The notes under the pieces: model-generated
What the model saw: only the letters and a program-made list of their open reading frames with translations
Told to the model about the DNA's origin: nothing
The model's database searches: none
Program-made: the position numbers and the translations under genes
Assembly: GCA_007695365.1 (NCBI GenBank)
Contig: REDV01000086.1
Location: 1 to 35,421 of the forward strand
DNA: 35,421 bases
From: Cryomorphaceae bacterium
GTDB lineage: Bacteria; Bacteroidota; Bacteroidia; Flavobacteriales_D; SKUL01
Direction of reading: 5' to 3'
Part shown: positions 15,525 to 23,900 of the stretch, one piece after another
Layout: the number at the start of each line of letters is the position of its first letter
Position numbering within the stretch: the first letter of the stretch is position 1

Positions 15525-18026
15525 GTGCGCCGAATCAGCCCATACCCTTTGCCTGCTTACAGGCCAGTTTATCTATTGATGCTCACTGCATTGATGCTTT
15601 TGTCGGCGCAGGGTATCGCCCAGCGAACAAAGGTGTTTGGGTACGTACTCGACGCGCAAACCAATGAACCGGTTCCCTTTGTGAATCTGGCTTTTGCTCA
15701 AACCAAAATCGGAACCAGCTCCAATATAGAGGGCTATTTTGAGCTGGAGTCCTACTACGCCACCGATACCTTGCTGGCTTCTGCAGTGGGGTATATGCCT
15801 CAACGTTTAAAGATAAAGCGAGACCAAGCCCAAAGGCTCGACATCTACCTGAGCGCAGGCGAGATACAACTGCAGGAATTCACCGTACGGGCCAAAGATC
15901 ACGAAAACCCTGCCCACCGCATTTTGCGCAATATCATCCGAAACAAACCAGTAAACAACCGCGAAAAACTGGAGGCCTACGAATACGAACTCTACAACCG
16001 CATGGAGTTTGACCTCAATAATTTCAGCGAATCATTTACCAAACAAAAACTCTGGAGACCTTTTGACTTTGTGTTTGATTATGTGGACTCTACCTCCAAC
16101 GACAAGGTCTTTTTGCCCATGCTCATCTCCGAAACCATATCAGACTATCACTTCCGCAAAAGACCACGCGCCAGAAAAGAGATTATCAAGGCATCCAAAG
16201 TTTCGGGCATCGAAAACGAAAGTATCACCCAGTTTATGGGGCAAATGTATCTGGATTTCAACGTGTATGACAATAATATCGTGATTTTTGATAAAGGGTT
16301 TGTGAGTCCGATTTCAGCCAACGGACTGGTTTTTTATAAGTACTACCTGGAAGACAGCACCTATATTGACAACAAATGGTGCTACAAAATTCGCTACGTG
16401 CCCCGTCGCAAACAGGAGCTTACTTTTAAAGGTGAGTTTTGGGTAAACGACACCACCTGGGCCATTAAGGACATTCACGCGCGCATCGCAGAAGACGCCA
16501 ACATCAATTTTGTGACCGACATCATTGTAGATCAATCATACGACGAGGTGGAACCTGAGGTATGGATGATGACACGCGAAGAGATTGTGGTTGATTTTCA
16601 GTTGCAAAAGGGTCAGGTTGGAGTATATGGCCGCAAAACATCGCTCTACCGGAATTTTGTCATCAACCAACCCCGCGATGACGACTTTTACCGCGGCTCC
16701 GACGACGTAGAGGTGCTTATTGATCACCGTAGAAAAGGAAAAGACTTTTGGGATGAAGCCCGTTTTGAACCCCTCACCGAACGGCAACGCAACATTTACC
16801 TTATGGTGGACTCTCTGCAAAACAACAGGCGTTTTCAGGCCTATACCGACATTATATCCATCCTTACTACGGGCTATAAAGTAATGGGTCCGCTGGAATG
16901 GGGCCCTTTCTGGTCAAGCTATAGCTGGAACCCCGTGGAAGGAGACCGCGTTCGTTTGGGTGGGCGCACAAGCAACAATTTCAGCACGAGGTTGATGTTG
17001 GAGGGTTATCTGGCTTATGGTTTCAAAGATCAGGAATTCAAATGGTCGGGAGGTGGGCAATACTTTCTCAGTAAAAAGCCATGGCAGTCGGTGGGACTCT
17101 ATTTTACCCGCGATCTGGAACAAATAGGTCGACTTGAGAATTTCTTTCAACGCGACAACATGCTCACCTCCCTATTTCGTCGTGCTATACCGCTCAAACT
17201 TATTTTGGTGGAGGAATGGAAAGGGTACTACGACCGCGAATGGGTGACGGGCTTTTCCAACCGACTTACCCTGTCTCATGCGCGCTACTCGTCCATAGAG
17301 GGATTTGAATTTGAGCGCAGGCTTCCTGAATCGGACGATACCACCACAGTGCCCAGCATTACCAGCGCCGAGGTAAGCCTGAAAACGCGTTGGGCGCACA
17401 AAGAGCGCTTCGTGCACGGAGAGTTTACACGTGTGAGTTTGGGCACCCGCTATCCGATCTTTGAATTTGAATACGCCCTTGGTTTGCAGGGCATCATAGG
17501 CAGCGAATACAACTACCACCGTGCTCGTTTTTCCATGAGTCACAAATTGTTGCTGGGCATCTTTGGAAAACTGCGTTACCGCATAGAGGCCGGCAAGTTT
17601 TGGGGAGACCTGCCCTACCCCTTGCTGCAGGTACATCAGGGTAACGAAACCTTTTTCAGCTCAGAAGTGGCCTTCAATTTGATGAACTTCTACGAGTTTG
17701 TAAGTGATCAATACGCAATGGGCTGGGCCGAATATCACCTGGATGGATTCTTTTTGAACCGAATACCGCTGATGCGAAAGCTGAAGTGGCGCGAAGTTGT
17801 AGGTGCACGGGCAGTGTATGGCTCGCTTTCGGAGGCCAACCTGCGCGAAATGCTGCTTCCCGAAGACTCTTACATCCTCGATCGCGGCCCTTACGCCGAA
17901 GCTAGTGTGGGGATTGAGAACATCTTCAAGTTCTTCAGGGTTGAAGGTATCTGGCGACTCACCTACCGCGACCACGACAAAATCAGTAATTTCGGCGTCC
18001 GCATCCGCATGGCAATACACTTCTGA
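15525..18026 (+). CDS. DUF5686 outer-membrane protein with carboxypeptidase-like regulatory domain
   Basis: This 833-residue exported protein matches the Bacteroidota DUF5686 family. After a signal peptide (hydrophobic core YLLMLTALMLLSAQGIAQ), a CarboxypepD_reg-like beta-sandwich runs over about residues 33-120 (TKVFGYVLDAQTNEPVPFVNLAF ... GEIQLQEFTVRA). A long region with many aromatic strands follows and ends in a barrel-like segment closing with GVRIRMAIHF. Such proteins share the N-terminal domain with TonB-dependent receptors but have no plug domain. Function is unknown; an outer-membrane location is likely. The GTG at 15525 is preferred because it gives a basic n-region. The ATG at 15579 leaves a shorter signal peptide. 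lptB follows after 6 bp, so the two are probably co-transcribed. Confidence 0.85.
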   Translation: MRRISPYPLPAYRPVYLLMLTALMLLSAQGIAQRTKVFGYVLDAQTNEPVPFVNLAFAQTKIGTSSNIEGYFELESYYATDTLLASAVGYMPQRLKIKRDQAQRLDIYLSAGEIQLQEFTVRAKDHENPAHRILRNIIRNKPVNNREKLEAYEYELYNRMEFDLNNFSESFTKQKLWRPFDFVFDYVDSTSNDKVFLPMLISETISDYHFRKRPRARKEIIKASKVSGIENESITQFMGQMYLDFNVYDNNIVIFDKGFVSPISANGLVFYKYYLEDSTYIDNKWCYKIRYVPRRKQELTFKGEFWVNDTTWAIKDIHARIAEDANINFVTDIIVDQSYDEVEPEVWMMTREEIVVDFQLQKGQVGVYGRKTSLYRNFVINQPRDDDFYRGSDDVEVLIDHRRKGKDFWDEARFEPLTERQRNIYLMVDSLQNNRRFQAYTDIISILTTGYKVMGPLEWGPFWSSYSWNPVEGDRVRLGGRTSNNFSTRLMLEGYLAYGFKDQEFKWSGGGQYFLSKKPWQSVGLYFTRDLEQIGRLENFFQRDNMLTSLFRRAIPLKLILVEEWKGYYDREWVTGFSNRLTLSHARYSSIEGFEFERRLPESDDTTTVPSITSAEVSLKTRWAHKERFVHGEFTRVSLGTRYPIFEFEYALGLQGIIGSEYNYHRARFSMSHKLLLGIFGKLRYRIEAGKFWGDLPYPLLQVHQGNETFFSSEVAFNLMNFYEFVSDQYAMGWAEYHLDGFFLNRIPLMRKLKWREVVGARAVYGSLSEANLREMLLPEDSYILDRGPYAEASVGIENIFKFFRVEGIWRLTYRDHDKISNFGVRIRMAIHF

Positions 18027-18032
18027 GAAACA

Positions 18033-18782
18033 ATGAAACTGAGGGCAGAGAATATTGTAAAACGCTACGGCAAACGCCAGGTAGTAAAAGGTGTTTCGGT
18101 TGAGGTGAACCGCGGCGAAATTGTGGGTTTGCTCGGTCCCAACGGAGCGGGTAAAACCACCTCCTTCTACATGATTGTAGGACTGGTGAAGCCCAACGGA
18201 GGACATATTTACCTCGATGACAAGGACATCACCGAAGAACCCATGTACAAACGCGCACAACTGGGGGTGGGCTATTTGCCACAGGAGGCATCGGTTTTCA
18301 GAAAACTGAGTGTAGAAGACAACATCAAGGCGGTGCTCGAAATGACCAACAAACCAAAGGATGAGCAGCAGCAAATTCTTGAAAACCTGTTGAATGAATT
18401 TGGTTTGCAACACATCCGAAAGAGCCGGGGTGATTTATTGTCAGGAGGTGAGCGCCGCAGAACCGAAATTGCAAGAGCGCTGGCTGTGAGTCCTAATTTT
18501 ATTTTGCTGGATGAGCCCTTTGCAGGAGTGGACCCCATCGCGGTAGAGGATATTCAAAGTATTGTGGCTCAACTCAAGGATCGCAACATAGGCATTCTCA
18601 TCACCGACCACAACGTGCAGGAAACCCTCTCAATTACCGACAGGGCTTACTTGCTGTTTGAAGGCAGCATCCTCAAATCAGGGAGTGCCGAAGAACTGGC
18701 CGCGGATGAACAGGTACGGCGTGTGTACCTCGGGCAAAATTTTGAATTGCGCCGCAGAGTTCCCGGCAAAAAGCAGCAGTAA
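18033..18782 (+). CDS. lptB: LPS export ABC transporter ATP-binding protein LptB
   Basis: This is the ATPase of the LptB2FG complex, which extracts lipopolysaccharide from the inner membrane and drives it across the periplasm. The 249-residue single ABC domain has Walker [10 protein letters not shown] (35-43), the LptB-like Q-loop [19 protein letters not shown] (79-97), signature LSGGERRR (136-143), Walker [13 protein letters not shown] (157-168) and the switch histidine in ITDHNVQET. The LptB assignment rests on the Q-loop and the [16 protein letters not shown] context. It follows the DUF5686 outer-membrane protein gene by 6 bp, which fits joint production of cell-envelope proteins. Its stop lies one base from the stop of convergent purS. 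Confidence 0.93.
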   Translation: MKLRAENIVKRYGKRQVVKGVSVEVNRGEIVGLLGPNGAGKTTSFYMIVGLVKPNGGHIYLDDKDITEEPMYKRAQLGVGYLPQEASVFRKLSVEDNIKAVLEMTNKPKDEQQQILENLLNEFGLQHIRKSRGDLLSGGERRRTEIARALAVSPNFILLDEPFAGVDPIAVEDIQSIVAQLKDRNIGILITDHNVQETLSITDRAYLLFEGSILKSGSAEELAADEQVRRVYLGQNFELRRRVPGKKQQ

Positions 18783-18783
18783 A

Positions 18784-19044
18784 TCAGGCGGGTTGCACTT
18801 CCCGCAGCTCAAAGCTGTACTTTTCCATAATCAGGTTGGCAAGCAGTTTTATGCAAGCCTCATCCACTTGGCGCTCTGCCTCCTCGCGGCTGTCAGCTTC
18901 TATTTCGAGGGTAATATGCTTGCCGATGCGAACATTGGTGATGGTTTGAAGTCCAAGGTTTTTCATACTCGCACTCACTACTTTCCCCTGGGGATCAAGC
19001 AAGTTATCTTGCGGCATTACGTCAATTTCGGCGATGAATTTCAT
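18784..19044 (-). CDS. purS: Phosphoribosylformylglycinamidine synthase subunit PurS
   Basis: This small subunit (86 residues) of the three-part FGAM synthase (PurS, PurL, PurQ) acts in step four of purine synthesis and helps pass ammonia from PurQ to PurL. The family pattern is complete: MKFIAEIDVMPQDNLLDPQG at the start, then SMKNLGLQTITNVRIGK and AERQVDEACIKLLANLIMEKY. The ATG at 19042-19044 overlaps the end of pssA by 4 bp in an ATGA arrangement, so it is probably translationally coupled. No other purine gene is present. The pairing with a phospholipid gene may reflect chance operon growth. Confidence 0.9.
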   Translation of the reverse strand: MKFIAEIDVMPQDNLLDPQGKVVSASMKNLGLQTITNVRIGKHITLEIEADSREEAERQVDEACIKLLANLIMEKYSFELREVQPA

Positions 19045-19730
19045 GGTTGCAATCGGTTCTGAATAATAGAAATAAGCACATACAAAAGTAGGATAATTGG
19101 AATGGCTGCGAAAAAGAAAAAGAATAACATTACCGCGCTGATCAGCACAAAGATGTAACGCCACTGGTTGTCGTTCCAACGTACATGTTTAAACTTGAGC
19201 GCCATCAGCTCTAGCTGAGAAATCATCAACAGCGAAAACAGCACACTGAATACCACCAACCCCTGTGCGGAGAAAATCCATGCTGCTCCGGGAAACCACT
19301 GGTCGTAATGTATCATCAACGGAAGCGATAACCAAAAAAGCGCGTTGGCTGGAATGGGCAGCCCGATAAAGCGGTCGTGCTGTCGTGTGTCAATGTTGAA
19401 ACGGGCCAATCGGTAGGCTCCAAACATCGGAATCATAAGCGGGATCAGGCTGAACCAATCCCCGTTGGTTTGTTGCCCGAGCAAACTATAGCCAATAAGG
19501 CCCGGTGCCACACCAAAGGTTACCACATCTGCAAGCGAATCGAGCTGTTTGCCTAATTCGCCGGAAACTCCCAGTGCGCGGGCAACCAGTCCGTCCAGAA
19601 AGTCAAAAACCGCACCTGCCAGAATGAGCCACGCAGCGTAGTGCAAGCTGTATTCAAAAATGCAAATCACTGCCAAAATTCCGCAAAGCAGGTTCAGCAA
19701 GGTTACAAGATTGGGCAAATGCTGTTTCAT
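19041..19730 (-). CDS. pssA: CDP-diacylglycerol-serine O-phosphatidyltransferase
   Basis: This integral membrane enzyme makes phosphatidylserine from CDP-diacylglycerol and serine, the precursor of phosphatidylethanolamine. The CDP-alcohol phosphatidyltransferase motif DG(x2)AR(x8)G(x3)D(x3)D is exact: D43, D46-G47, A50-R51, G60, D64 and D68 in FDFLDGLVARALGVSGELGK and the following LDSLAD. The 229-residue protein has several hydrophobic helices and the N-terminal LPNLVTLLNLLCG typical of type-II PssA. I chose the ATG at 19730; upstream codons to 19799 give no family-like sequence. It is the first gene of a two-gene operon with purS, and a perfect TACATTTG box lies 9 bp upstream. A phosphatidylglycerophosphate synthase is less likely because the start is PssA-like. 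Confidence 0.9.
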   Translation of the reverse strand: MKQHLPNLVTLLNLLCGILAVICIFEYSLHYAAWLILAGAVFDFLDGLVARALGVSGELGKQLDSLADVVTFGVAPGLIGYSLLGQQTNGDWFSLIPLMIPMFGAYRLARFNIDTRQHDRFIGLPIPANALFWLSLPLMIHYDQWFPGAAWIFSAQGLVVFSVLFSLLMISQLELMALKFKHVRWNDNQWRYIFVLISAVMLFFFFFAAIPIILLLYVLISIIQNRLQP

Positions 19731-19739
19731 GTTACACGC

Positions 19740-19747
19740 CAAATGTA
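19740..19747 (-). promoter_or_regulatory. Candidate pssA-purS -7 box
   Basis: The complement of this octamer is TACATTTG, a perfect TAnnTTTG. It ends 9 bp from the pssA start codon. I find no good TTTG -33 element at the normal spacing. Confidence 0.35.
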
Positions 19748-19822
19748 AGGCAAACGGGCAATTTTTTTGTTTTTCTGTTGTTAAAACACATCGAACCACC
19801 TATGCTGCTTTGAGCGAAAATG

Positions 19823-19830
19823 TAATTTTA
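19823..19830 (+). promoter_or_regulatory. Weak candidate -7 box for the PorV-like gene
   Basis: TAATTTTA differs from TAnnTTTG at the last base. It ends 6 bp before the ATG at 19837, the same close placement seen for tatC and recQ. No -33 element is visible. Confidence 0.22.
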
Positions 19831-19836
19831 CGCCTT

Positions 19837-20913
19837 ATGTATGGTCTGCGCGATTTAGCCCGCTTTGGAGTTATTCTCCCGGTTCTCTTGCTTTCATTGG
19901 AGACCGCTGCTCAGGCACCCAAGTACAGTAACGAGTTTCTCGCCATTGGGGTGGGTGGCCGCGGGCTCGCCATGAGTGGAGCGCAGATTGCTTCGGTGAA
20001 TGACGTTACGGCCGGATACTGGAATCCGGTGGGATTGCTCGGCATACAGGATAAATTTCAGGTGGGTGCTATGCACTCGGAGTATTTTGCAGGTATCGCA
20101 AAGTACGATTACGGCGCCTTTGCCAAGCCCATTGATTCTACCTCAGCCATTGGAATTTCCATTCTGCGGTTTGGGGTGGACGACATTCCCAACACCACCC
20201 AGCTAATAGACGCCAACGGAAACATTGACTACGACCGCATTACCAGTTTTACCGCTGCCGACTACGGTTTTCTGCTTTCCTACGCCAAGAAAACCGGAAT
20301 CAAGGGGCTTAGCATAGGAGGTAACCTCAAAGTGATTCACCGCGTGGTGGGTAGCTTTGCCAAATCGTGGGGGTTTGGCTTGGATGTTGCAGCCAACTAT
20401 CACCATAAAGGCTGGATGTTTTCGGCGGTGGCCAGAGACGTGACCTCTACCTTTAATGCCTGGAGCTTTACCCTTGACGATGCTACCGTGGCTGTATTTG
20501 AAGCTACGGATAACGAAATACCGCAAGACGGGCTGGAACTCACCTTACCACGACTGATCCTGGGAGTTGCCAGAGAATTCACTTTCAATGACAAATTCTC
20601 ACTGCTTGGTGAAATCAACCTCGTAAACACCTTCGACGGCCGGCGAAACGTAGTGATCAGTGCCGACCCCATCAGCATTGAGCCGGTGGTTGGTCTAGAG
20701 GCAAGTTATCAGAAAATGGTATTTTTAAGGGCCGGTGTAGGTAACATTCAACGACACCTCAACGAATTGAACTCTGAAGAATGGGGCTTCCAACCCAACA
20801 TGGGGGTGGGCGTCAAAATTAAAAGCATCAGTATTGACTACGCCCTTACCAATATCGGAAATACTTCACAGGCACTCTACTCGCATGTGTTCTCGCTGCG
20901 CCTGGATATCTAG
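19837..20913 (+). CDS. PorV/PorQ-family outer-membrane protein
   Basis: This 358-residue exported protein resembles the PorV/PorQ family of type IX secretion. These are FadL-like barrels that carry cargo from the translocon to the sortase complex. After the signal peptide (MYGLRDLARFGVILPVLLLSLETAAQ) comes SNEFLAIGVGGRGLAMSGAQIASVNDVTAGYWNPVGL, where GxGxRxxAMGxA and D-x-x-A-x-x-W-N-P-A/V-G-L are the family pattern. The rest is strand-rich and ends with a terminal aromatic/hydrophobic pattern (HVFSLRLDI). The start at 19837 is set by the signal peptide. The PorU2-type gene begins inside its last codons, which supports a joint role in surface-protein processing. Which subgroup (PorV, PorQ or another paralogue) cannot be settled here. 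Confidence 0.85.
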   Translation: MYGLRDLARFGVILPVLLLSLETAAQAPKYSNEFLAIGVGGRGLAMSGAQIASVNDVTAGYWNPVGLLGIQDKFQVGAMHSEYFAGIAKYDYGAFAKPIDSTSAIGISILRFGVDDIPNTTQLIDANGNIDYDRITSFTAADYGFLLSYAKKTGIKGLSIGGNLKVIHRVVGSFAKSWGFGLDVAANYHHKGWMFSAVARDVTSTFNAWSFTLDDATVAVFEATDNEIPQDGLELTLPRLILGVAREFTFNDKFSLLGEINLVNTFDGRRNVVISADPISIEPVVGLEASYQKMVFLRAGVGNIQRHLNELNSEEWGFQPNMGVGVKIKSISIDYALTNIGNTSQALYSHVFSLRLDI

Positions 20914-23900
20914 TGCCCGTCGGGCGCTCGGGCTTTTCTTCTGGCTGATGCCGCTTTTTGCCTTGGCACAGCCCTTCGGAAACGAGTGGATAAACTACAA
21001 CCAGCGTTACTATAAATTCAAGGTGTGGGAAGAGGGCGTGTACCGCATTCCCTACAACACCCTGGCCGCTGCCGGCATTCCGCTCGCTACCATTGACCCC
21101 CGCACCATTCAGGTGTACAGTCGCGAAAATGAAGTTCCCATTTATGTGCACGGTGAGGAAGACGGCACCTTTAACCTCACCGATTACATAGAGCTCTATG
21201 CAACCGGTAACGACGGCTGGCTCGACGTGCTGACCTATAACCAACCACAAAACCACACCAATCCCGGCTATAGCCTGTACAACGACACCATTTACTACTA
21301 CATCACATGGGAGGAGGGAAACCTGAATAACCTGCGTTACCAGACATTGGCCAATCAGGAACTGGATGATTTGGAGCCCACCCCATTTGTGTGGCGCACT
21401 TCCAACCTGATTCTCAGCAACATTTACCACCCGGGCGAAATGGACGTGTGGGGGGCCTCTTCACCACTTTACACTGCCGGCGAGGGCTGGGTGGGATTGC
21501 GGGTTGGATTTCCCACAAGCAATGCTGCGAATCCAAGACTTTATCAAATTCCTTCGGGCAATGCCTACACGGGTCCCGGAGCGCCGCAAGCCGAATTCCG
21601 AACAACCTTTGCCAGCCTCAACAGCGCCGGAGTGGAACCGGGTCAACCCAACCACCACGTGCAGATTGCCTCCGGTACCGGAAACAACTTCAACAACCTA
21701 ACAATCGTTTACGACGAAACCTTTTTCGGGTATAAAGTGGTACACCACAACTGGAATGTGCCCAGTTCAGTGCTTGGAAACAACAACTCTGCAGTAGGGT
21801 TTCGCACGGTAAACGACCTGGGTGTAGCGGCCGATCAGATTGCAGCGGCAAATATCACCCTTCAATACCCCATGGTTCCCAATCTGGCCGGATCTTCGGG
21901 CTGGAATGTGCACATACCATCGGACGGCTCAGGACAATTGCAGCGTTTTCGCTTTGAAGGAATAGGCCAAAACCCTGTGGTGTACGCGCGCGGAAATGCT
22001 CCAAGGCGTATCGTGGCTCAGCCCGACGGAAATTTCTGGCAGGTGGGCATTCCTCAAACAGGCTCGGATGTAATACCATGCTACGTGGTGGCCGGCAATG
22101 CCATTCAAACGGTAACACAAGTTAAGGCGGCCGGTATTGCAGGTAATGGTATTCTCACCAATTTCGCCACTTTCAACGTTGATTCGGCCTACGTAATCGT
22201 AACGCACAATAAACTGCTGGCCGCGGCTCAGACCTACGCAGCGCATCGCAATCTGCGCTTCAATACCTTTGTGGTGGATGTGGAGGAACTGTACGATCAA
22301 TTTGGAGGCGGAATTGAAAAGTGTGGACTTGCCGTGCGGCGTTTTTCAGACTTCTTGCTCACCAACTGGACCACTCCGCCGCAGTACCTCTTTTTAGTCG
22401 GGAAATCCATACGCGAAGCCGTAGGTAACGCCGGCCAGAACGGCGCGCGGAAAGTACCTGCCCATTTTGAACGCAACCTTGTACCGTCGTTTGGCTATCC
22501 GAGTAGTGACAATCTGATAACCCGTGGGTTGCAAAACAACCCGGGTTGGGCGCCTGCGCTGCGAACGGGCCGACTGGCTGCTGAAACGCCGCAGGATGTG
22601 ATAGATTACCTGAACAAGGTGCAGACTTTCGAAAATCAACCCCCGGCAGAGTGGATGAAAAATGTCATGCATTTTGGGGGTGGCGTAAATAATCAGGAGC
22701 AAAATACCTTTCAGGGCTTTTTAAATGACTACAAAGCCATAATTTCCGACACCTGTTTTGGTGGGAACGTGCATTCGTTCTTTAAAACTTCGCAGGACCC
22801 CATTTCCATCAATCTTTCGGCCGAAATCAGCGACCTGATCAACGGAGGGGTTTCGCTGATGACCTTTTTTGGGCACGCAGGCGGAACCGGTTTCGACCAA
22901 AGTATTGACGATCCCAATAACTTCGAGTGGAATGGTCGTTTTCCTTTTCTCATTGGTAATGCCTGCTTTACCGGTGACATTCACCAACCCGGAAGCAATA
23001 GCACCAGCGAGAACTTCCTGTTGCTTCAGAACAAAGGAGTGATTGGCTTCTTATCCACTGTAGAACTTGGTTTTGCCAATACTCTCAACGTGTACAGTAA
23101 GGAGTTTTACAAACAACTAAGCTCCAAGAATTACGGAGGAACGGTCGGTGACCACATGCGGAAAACCATTCAACTGGTTTCGGGTGAGACACCGGGAATT
23201 ATGATGCAAAACCAAGTGCTGGGCATGACACTTCATGGCGATCCTGCCATTGTACTCAACTCTTTTCCCAAGCCCGATTACGCCATTTCCGAATCGAGCG
23301 TGTTTTTCGACCCGCCCGAGGTCACAGCCATCATGGATTCGCTGACCATTAATGTGGCACTGAAGAATATCGGTAAAGCCACCAATCAGAGTTTTGATGT
23401 AGTGGTTGAACGAAAATTTCCCGACAACGGCGCCGATTCGGTGTACGTGGTGAGGGTAGATCACCTCCATTACAAGGACACCGTGCGTATAACCATGCCT
23501 GTGCAACCCGAAAGATCATTGGGCATCAATACATTTGATGTCAGCGTGGACCTCCCCTCGGTGGAAGTGGACGAACTCGACAATTTTGGGAACAACGTGG
23601 TATTGGGCGTGCAGCTCAACATTACCAGTGGTGGAATTATCCCTGTTTACCCCTACCGCTACGCCGTAGTTGCTGACCCGCAGATCAGCCTGAAAGCATC
23701 TACCGGTGATATTTTTGCCTCTGAAACCGCCTATCGCTTTCAGGTAGATACCACACGCTCGTTCAACAGTCCCTTTCTCACCCAACAAGTACTTACCCAA
23801 AACGGTGGTGTGATTGAGTGGCCCCTGCCTTTTACCATGACCGATAGCACCGTGTACTTCTGGCGGGTAGCCATTGACGACGCTCCGCTCAATGAGTTAA

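Noticed and set aside
17661-18413. Minus-strand open frame (250 codons) spanning the DUF5686-lptB junction
   Set aside because: It crosses two well-supported genes and shows no family motif.
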